A stretch of 46,965 nucleotides of DNA from an uncultured Phycisphaerales bacterium. GTDB lineage: Bacteria > Planctomycetota > Phycisphaerae > Tepidisphaerales > Tepidisphaeraceae. This document shows positions 42,170-46,965 of the stretch, in pieces. The notes under the pieces are model-generated. The model was not told the DNA's origin. It was given only the letters and a program-made list of their open reading frames with translations, and searched no databases. The translations under genes were made by a program, and so were the position numbers. Every line of letters starts with the position of its first letter. The first letter of the stretch is position 1. Location: contig CAIQIQ010000170.1 of the NCBI GenBank assembly GCA_903871935.1, positions 1 through 46,965 on the forward strand, read 5' to 3'.

Positions 42170-44230
42170 TCAATCCGGCAGAATCTTGATCGGCTTATAC
42201 CACATGCCCATCGTGCTCAGCGCAATCCCCGTAATCATCCAGAACCCCGCCGCCACCGCCTCACCGATGATCACCCCAATCATCGCCGGCCGCAGCCCCA
42301 TATAGAGCCTGGCCCCGCCCCACTTCAGCGCAATCGTCCGCGCCAGCCATCCCAGGAAGATCGCGAACCAGAGCTGACCCAGCGGCCAGCTTCCCACGCA
42401 CAGAAACCCCACCGGATGCACCGGCCACCACGGATAGCGTAACCGCATCATCGCCAGGGAAACCGTGATCGCCGCTCCAATCGCAAAATGCTTCGGCGGG
42501 CTGTAAGCAAGGTTATACCGATTGTTCACGTAGTCCTGCGTCGGGTTCGTCCAGTGCCCTGTTATCGCCCACGCGCCGGCGTAGTCGTTCACCGGCTTCG
42601 CATCCGGCTTCTTCTGCACCGCAAACTCATACTCCGTCCACAGCATCGACGAGAAGCTTGTCACGTATCCCACCACAAGCACGAGCGCAAACAGCAGGAT
42701 CAGCTTTCGTCCCAGCTTGCGGGCCGATGCATCGTCAGAGGACATCGAAGTTCCGGAGAACGCCGTATTGTCCGTGATCTTGATCGCGTGGGTGCCAAAT
42801 ACCCCCCAGCTCTCGCGAACATCATGGTGCAGCGTCTCCATATGCCCGGACAGAAACGCCGTCTCCACCGTCGTCGGCCGCTGCCATCCCATGTATCCCA
42901 GCAGCCTCCAGTTGCGCGTGGGATAGAACGTCGACCCAGGCTGCAGCAACCCCGTCTCCGCCACGATCCGCGCCACAATGAACAGCCCGGCCACCACCGT
43001 TAGCGTTAACACCACCGACCCACCCAGGCTCGCGCCCGCCAGGTCCATCCAAGCCACCATGCCGGCAAGGCATGCCACAAAGCCCCAGAACGCCGTCCGG
43101 TACGAGAGATACCGCCCCTGCGGTTCGCCCGCCTGCGCTCCCCGAAAAGCCTGCCGCAGCACCATTGCCCAATGCTTTCGCCCAATCCACATCACAATGA
43201 AGATGTACGCACTTAATCCCCCGAACATCTGGTCCTCCTGCCCAGGCGTTTCCGGGTTGCCGGTCGTCCAACCCATCATCATCTTGTAGACTTGCCACGC
43301 TACAAAGCAGAACCACATCGAAAAGCTGACGGACCCGGGCAGAAAGTACGACACCCCCGCCGCCGTCAGATAAAAGTAGGCACTCTTAAGCTCGCCGTCG
43401 GCATACGCCCATGGCTCCTCGGTGAATACCCGCGTCAGGTCGAAGTTCAACGGGATCTCGGGGAAATACTTCGGCCAGTACACATACATCGCATTCCAGC
43501 AATGGATGATGAAGATCGTCCCGAAACAGACCCAGAACGCCGGCTTGGACATGGTGCTGTTCCACCACTTCCTCGGCGCCGGCGCCTCCACCAGCGCCAA
43601 CTCGATCGTCGCCAGCGGAAACGGCAGCCGCTCGTTCTCATACCACTGCCGGCGCAGGATCGCGAACAGGAACATGAACGCGCCGTACAGCAGCCCGATG
43701 TAGATGCCCCAGGCAAACATCGGCCGCAGCCACGCCGTATAGGGCGGCCACCCTTCGCCCGTCCACCGGCCGGTATACCCCGTCACCACCGGATCGTTCA
43801 TCCACTGCGACGGAGTAGTCCCCTGGAAATCCGGGTACAGCCACCTCGCCATCTTCACCGATTCCAGCAGTTTCAAGAGTTCAGCATCGCCGCGAGCCTG
43901 CCAGAAAGGGTACACCAGCGATGCCGGCAGATAGCGCATCAAGGCGCTCGATGGAATCGCACAGCCCACCAGCACCATGGAAAACGCCACACCCAGTTCG
44001 CCACTGGAGAGCGCATACCCCGGCGCAAAACGGCTCAATGGCCCATTGATCGCCACCGCGACCACAAAGAACATCAGCATCGCGCTCAGCGGCAGGTTAT
44101 TGCCGATGACATACGTGTTCACCAGCACGTAGTCGTTATAGGGTGTGATCAGGCTGATGAGGATAACGCCGAAGAACCCCAGGACCACGCTGCGCCACGA
44201 GATCGGTTTTCGGGGTGCTGGATCAAGCAT
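42170..44230 (-). CDS. DUF6785/DUF6784 multi-pass membrane protein
   Basis: 686 residues, about 14 membrane segments, inner membrane. I recognise it as DUF6785 with DUF6784 at the C-terminus, a planctomycete-rich family whose fold may resemble oligopeptide transporters. Telling segments: LVNTYVIGNNLPLSAMLMFF, SGELGVAFSMVLVGCAIPSS, EIPLNFDLTRVFTEEPWAY, ARIVAETGLLQPGSTFYPTRN, and the last PAMIGVIIGEAVAAGFWMITG. Function is unknown; substrate transport is an inference from topology. It is followed on the same strand, in transcription order, by nothing; the upstream gene on the strand is a lipoprotein 63 bp away. Confidence 0.85.
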   Translation of the reverse strand: MLDPAPRKPISWRSVVLGFFGVILISLITPYNDYVLVNTYVIGNNLPLSAMLMFFVVAVAINGPLSRFAPGYALSSGELGVAFSMVLVGCAIPSSALMRYLPASLVYPFWQARGDAELLKLLESVKMARWLYPDFQGTTPSQWMNDPVVTGYTGRWTGEGWPPYTAWLRPMFAWGIYIGLLYGAFMFLFAILRRQWYENERLPFPLATIELALVEAPAPRKWWNSTMSKPAFWVCFGTIFIIHCWNAMYVYWPKYFPEIPLNFDLTRVFTEEPWAYADGELKSAYFYLTAAGVSYFLPGSVSFSMWFCFVAWQVYKMMMGWTTGNPETPGQEDQMFGGLSAYIFIVMWIGRKHWAMVLRQAFRGAQAGEPQGRYLSYRTAFWGFVACLAGMVAWMDLAGASLGGSVVLTLTVVAGLFIVARIVAETGLLQPGSTFYPTRNWRLLGYMGWQRPTTVETAFLSGHMETLHHDVRESWGVFGTHAIKITDNTAFSGTSMSSDDASARKLGRKLILLFALVLVVGYVTSFSSMLWTEYEFAVQKKPDAKPVNDYAGAWAITGHWTNPTQDYVNNRYNLAYSPPKHFAIGAAITVSLAMMRLRYPWWPVHPVGFLCVGSWPLGQLWFAIFLGWLARTIALKWGGARLYMGLRPAMIGVIIGEAVAAGFWMITGIALSTMGMWYKPIKILPD

Positions 44231-44293
44231 GTGCGCCAGCCAAGATACCGCAGCCAGCGCCCAAGTGCGACAACTGCGCCCCCGCGCATCGGC

Positions 44294-45202
44294 TTACGGT
44301 CTAAAGCTCAGGTTCTCCACGTGGTATTGCGTGGTCCGCCGGAAGAACGGCCAGACCGTTGTCGCTTCCGTAATCAGCCACGTCCCATCCGGCCGCTTGA
44401 CCCACTTCTCCACGGTGGTATCCGAGTCGATCTCGCAATGATCAAGATCCATTTCCTTGAATGCCGCAACGGGAACCTTCCAGATCACCACATCGCGACC
44501 CTTAAATGGCCACGTTCCCTTCTCCCACTCAACCCGGCATGTCATATCCTGCGTGGGCATCGCCGGCCGGGTGGACGGCATCTTGCCTCGCACCACGATC
44601 CGCCGCGGCAGCCACCCTTCCTTCTCTGACAAGTAAGTTTCGCGGCATGTGCCGCTGGCCCATTCATCGCGAATCACCACGCACTGCTCCCCGCGGTACA
44701 TTTTCCGCTGCAAGCTCACCGTCCCCTCAGCGAGAGATGCCAAAGCTCCGAATTGCGTCACCTGCCACAGCCCCGCCACCATCTCCTTGTCACCGGGATA
44801 ACCTCGAATAAGTGGCCTGGGAGGCTGCGATACCATGGGTCTCCCATCCTCCGTCCAGATCTCCGACATCACCCACCCCTTCCCCTGGGGCTTCCTCTCG
44901 TACCGCCGAACGTTCACAGAGTCCGCAGGCTCCCCCCTCAAGATCGCCTCCGCCACATCCGCGCTGCCCCCGTCGTAACACCATTCCGCCCAGCGCGCCC
45001 GCCTGGGCTGATGCGTCTCAAAGACAAACGTTCCATACGCCATCGCCGGCTCGTTGTTGACCTTCTTGAGCTTCTCCACCAGCGCCACCGCCTCCGGCGT
45101 CCCGGTGACCTTCACCGGCTCCGGCCGCGAATGTGCACACCCCACCCCGGCCACCAAGCTCAACCCCAACAACGCCGCCCACGCAATCTGTCCGCGTCCC
45201 AT
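44294..45202 (-). CDS. Putative lipoprotein, 302 residues
   Basis: The start at 45202 follows AGGAG at a six-base gap. The signal peptide (IAWAALLGLSLVAGVGC) ends in a Cys with a weak lipobox (GVGC); export is clear, lipidation less so. The mature part is rich in Trp, Glu and Arg (WCYDGGSADVAEAILRG, EIWTEDGRPMV, WEKGTWPFKGRDVVIW) and looks like a compact beta protein, similar in style to outer-membrane lipoprotein-sorting LolA-like folds, though I cannot assign it. It lies directly before the DUF6785 gene and is likely co-transcribed. Confidence 0.7.
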   Translation of the reverse strand: MGRGQIAWAALLGLSLVAGVGCAHSRPEPVKVTGTPEAVALVEKLKKVNNEPAMAYGTFVFETHQPRRARWAEWCYDGGSADVAEAILRGEPADSVNVRRYERKPQGKGWVMSEIWTEDGRPMVSQPPRPLIRGYPGDKEMVAGLWQVTQFGALASLAEGTVSLQRKMYRGEQCVVIRDEWASGTCRETYLSEKEGWLPRRIVVRGKMPSTRPAMPTQDMTCRVEWEKGTWPFKGRDVVIWKVPVAAFKEMDLDHCEIDSDTTVEKWVKRPDGTWLITEATTVWPFFRRTTQYHVENLSFRP

Positions 45203-45285
45203 CTTCCACTCCTTTGCCAATGATCTGTCTGCTTGCCAAGACGGTAACCGACCACGGTGTTGGGTCAATGTGCAAGGGTTACCGT

Positions 45286-46032
45286 TCACTTCTCGACCTG
45301 TTGCGCTGCTATCTCATCCATAGTCCAGAGAATCTCACCCTGCGCCGGCCATTCTTCAGGTACTTCTTCCGCAACACCATCGGGAAGTGCAAGGCAGACT
45401 TTCCCCGATGCTCGACCCAGAAGCACATGTCCCATTGATATGATAGCGACAACCACGCGATAGATGTCGTAGCGAACACCCTTGCGGTCGGCTTCGAGAC
45501 CTATCTCATAGCGCAACACGTCCCCTTTGCCATCCGGATATGATGCCTTGCCCTCGATCTCGAACTCGGCCCTCCTCCCCTGCCACCTGGATTTGATGCC
45601 GTAGAACTGGCTGACAACGCCATACTCGCCGCCCATGCAGTCTATATCGAATGTGAGGATCTTCTTGTTTGGCGACCGGAGCCAGAAGCTCGGAACGGCC
45701 CACAAAGATATCTCGGCGCAGCAGTGCCCGCTGAACCGGTTCTGGTAGAACATGCTGATCCGGCAACAACCGTCCACCACGTCCACTACCGGGAAGAAAC
45801 AAAGCCCTTCGCTCTCAAAGTAGGGAGCTGCTATGCTGGCCAGCAGGTCAGGGGCCCTGCTGTTGGGATACATCTCACCCAGGCATTCATCAGCTCTCCG
45901 CCACTCGACCGAACGATCGCTTCGTATCAAGTGCGCTCTCCCGACCACTCCTGCCCGCACCCAGGCGTACATGGTCGGCTCGTCTATCGGGCCAATCTCC
46001 TTGTTCCCGTGCTTGTAGAACCAGTTCGCCAT
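45286..46032 (-). CDS. GYF_2 (DUF4339) domain protein
   Basis: 248 residues from the ATG at 46032. The first 50 residues, MANWFYKHGNKEIGPIDEPTM then YAWVRAGVVGRAHLIRSDRSVEWRRADE, are a GYF_2 domain (pattern WYxxxxGxxxGP). The remainder is a beta-rich domain of unknown kind (CFFPVVDVVDGCCRISMFYQ, KKILTFDIDCMGGEYGVVSQFYGIKSRW, GLEADRKGVRYDIYRVVVAIISMG). The longer open frame to 46290 has unlikely composition. GYF_2 domains are thought to bind proline-rich peptides. It ends 83 bp upstream of the lipoprotein start. Confidence 0.7.
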   Translation of the reverse strand: MANWFYKHGNKEIGPIDEPTMYAWVRAGVVGRAHLIRSDRSVEWRRADECLGEMYPNSRAPDLLASIAAPYFESEGLCFFPVVDVVDGCCRISMFYQNRFSGHCCAEISLWAVPSFWLRSPNKKILTFDIDCMGGEYGVVSQFYGIKSRWQGRRAEFEIEGKASYPDGKGDVLRYEIGLEADRKGVRYDIYRVVVAIISMGHVLLGRASGKVCLALPDGVAEEVPEEWPAQGEILWTMDEIAAQQVEK

Positions 46033-46214
46033 AGCCGTTGCCCTCGCCTGCGTGAACGACCCGCCACGCGTCCACAGCATTGTACAGGCGAGACACCGCA
46101 GCAGCGATAATGCCCAGAGGTTCCTCAAGCTGGCGCGCACCACCGCCGCCACCTTCACCTTCGCCACCCCTTGGGCGGCAGAATCTCCTTCTTGAGGTCG
46201 CCCGGCACGCAGCT

Positions 46215-46790
46215 CTATTTCTCCGCGGCCTCCGCGGATTCTGGCTCGGGATAGAGAACCCAATCCCCCTTCGCCGGCAACATCGCCCAAGGAGTGGCTT
46301 TGTCCTCAACCCACACACCGCCATCATCCACGCCATCTTTGCCCAGACCATAAAGAAGGGGTCTGCCACCGACCAGCTTATATCGCAGCGGCGCACCAGT
46401 TGAGTGGTCCAGAGGCACCGCCGGCAGGTAGTGCGGAACAAGTTCGCTCAGATCAGTCGGATACGCACCTGTCTTGGCGTGCCACGCTTCCAGCGTCAGG
46501 GCCACCATCGCGGCCTCGTGCACAGCGCCGTACAGATCGAAACTCAGACTCGCCCTCTCAAACGATGGACCCAACATTGCGAGCAAGGCATATCGAGCGC
46601 CAGACAGAGATACCTTCGATTCCAGAAGGAACGCGTCGCTCTTGCTGCGCTCATACAGTTTCACCCATAGTGGCCGCTCGGCATCTTCCTGGGCCATTGC
46701 ATAGAAGAGCTCGACTCGCTGCGTCAACTCCTTCCTTGAGGCCATCACAGCCGCGGCCGCCGGAAGGGCCAATGAATGCACTGCCATCAA
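46215..46790 (-). CDS. C-terminal half of a planctomycete-type protein, separated from its upstream part by an in-frame TAA
   Basis: The frame has a TTG/ATG start at 46790/46787 but is open back to the TAA at 46854-46856. Its end, LEAWHAKTGAYPTDLSELVPHYLPAVPLDHSTGAPLRYKL, then LYGLGKDGVDDGG, is a recurring planctomycete C-terminal domain. In such proteins a long N-terminal region with a membrane anchor normally precedes it. Here the upstream CDS (46854-46965) ends with TAA in the same frame, with 63 bases of open sequence between. So either this is the true second half of one gene broken by a nonsense change, or a short separate gene with a poor start. Function unknown. Confidence 0.55.
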   Translation of the reverse strand: MMAVHSLALPAAAAVMASRKELTQRVELFYAMAQEDAERPLWVKLYERSKSDAFLLESKVSLSGARYALLAMLGPSFERASLSFDLYGAVHEAAMVALTLEAWHAKTGAYPTDLSELVPHYLPAVPLDHSTGAPLRYKLVGGRPLLYGLGKDGVDDGGVWVEDKATPWAMLPAKGDWVLYPEPESAEAAEK

Positions 46791-46853
46791 GCCGGGTTGG
46801 TTTGGATTTGGAGTAATCCGAGAAAGGTAACTATTTACCGTGCCACGGCAGGA

Positions 46854-46965
46854 TTATGACGAATCGGGCTGCGGCTTATCCGGGAAGTCAAAGGGCTGGT
46901 TGGCCCACGACGCCATCAGCATGTCCTTGTAGGTCTCCAGCAGCGGCAAGTCGTGCTGGCGGATC
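46854..46965 (-). CDS. C-terminal fragment of a gene entering from the right edge
   Basis: Open from the edge to TAA at 46854-46856. Reads IRQHDLPLLETYKDMLMASWANQ then PFDFPDKPQPDSS. It is helical and then Pro-rich. It is in the same frame as the following gene and probably the same protein. N-terminus is outside the window. Confidence 0.6.
   Translation of the reverse strand, partial: IRQHDLPLLETYKDMLMASWANQPFDFPDKPQPDSS

Noticed and set aside
43292..44629. 445-codon plus-strand frame opposite the DUF6785 gene
   Set aside because: Arg/His/Pro-rich antisense shadow; the opposite strand encodes a clear multi-pass membrane protein.

Overview
The window reads as a chromosomal segment of a GC-rich, free-living Gram-negative heterotroph, most likely a planctomycete (Phycisphaerae-like). 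The evidence is indirect. Several membrane and lipoprotein families look typical of that phylum: a DUF6785/DUF6784 membrane protein, a short membrane protein beginning MKRLLFDIL, a GYF_2-domain protein and a C-terminal domain of the 'YPTDLSELVP...LPAVPLD' type. There are also an OprP-type porin, an AsmA-like envelope protein, a multiheme c-type cytochrome and many sugar and uronate catabolic genes. There is no rRNA operon, no CRISPR array and no recognisable insertion sequence or prophage. One tRNA (Pro, anticodon GGG) is present.

Layout. 1-2.9 kb: an edge-truncated membrane protein, a four-TM protein and an unknown 183-residue protein, linked by an in-frame duplicated junction. A large hairpin element follows. 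2.9-6.6 kb (minus): phosphoglucomutase, a Ser/Thr kinase, and a GIY-YIG-like/HExxH pair with overlapping stop and start. 6.7-9.4 kb: rpsD with a structured leader, then an OprP/O-type porin preceded by a PHO-box-like array. 9.4-10.3 kb: a gene-free stretch with two perfect DnaA boxes and four short repeats. 10.3-20.6 kb: a beta-helix lipoprotein, a URO-D-like protein, a zinc-ribbon membrane protein, a DUF721 protein, a seven-heme cytochrome, a GNAT acetyltransferase, a succinate-semialdehyde-type dehydrogenase and a DUF255-DsbD-alpha fusion. 20.7-27.1 kb: rpsR, a GH4 enzyme coupled to an AEC transporter, a histidine phosphatase, mgtA and tRNA-Pro. 27.2-30.8 kb: GGCT-like protein, a 42-residue lipoprotein, a DUF4143 ATPase, a ThiF-family E1-like enzyme and YlbF. 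31.0-35.1 kb: a three-gene sugar-acid operon. 35.2-46.97 kb: a 1459-residue AsmA-like protein, an orphan LivF, a frameshifted ankyrin gene, a TIM-barrel isomerase, the DUF6785 transporter-like protein, a lipoprotein, the GYF_2 protein and a gene split by an in-frame TAA.

The most interesting system is the operon at 30.9-35.1 kb: a PfkB kinase, a LarA-superfamily protein that keeps every nickel-pincer residue at canonical spacing, and a long-chain polyol/uronate dehydrogenase. Together they suggest a hexuronate route that epimerises D-mannonate to D-gluconate at a nickel-pincer enzyme instead of dehydrating mannonate directly. Other points worth a second look are the PHO-box-like array, the DnaA-box region, the in-frame stop at the right edge and the ankyrin frameshift.
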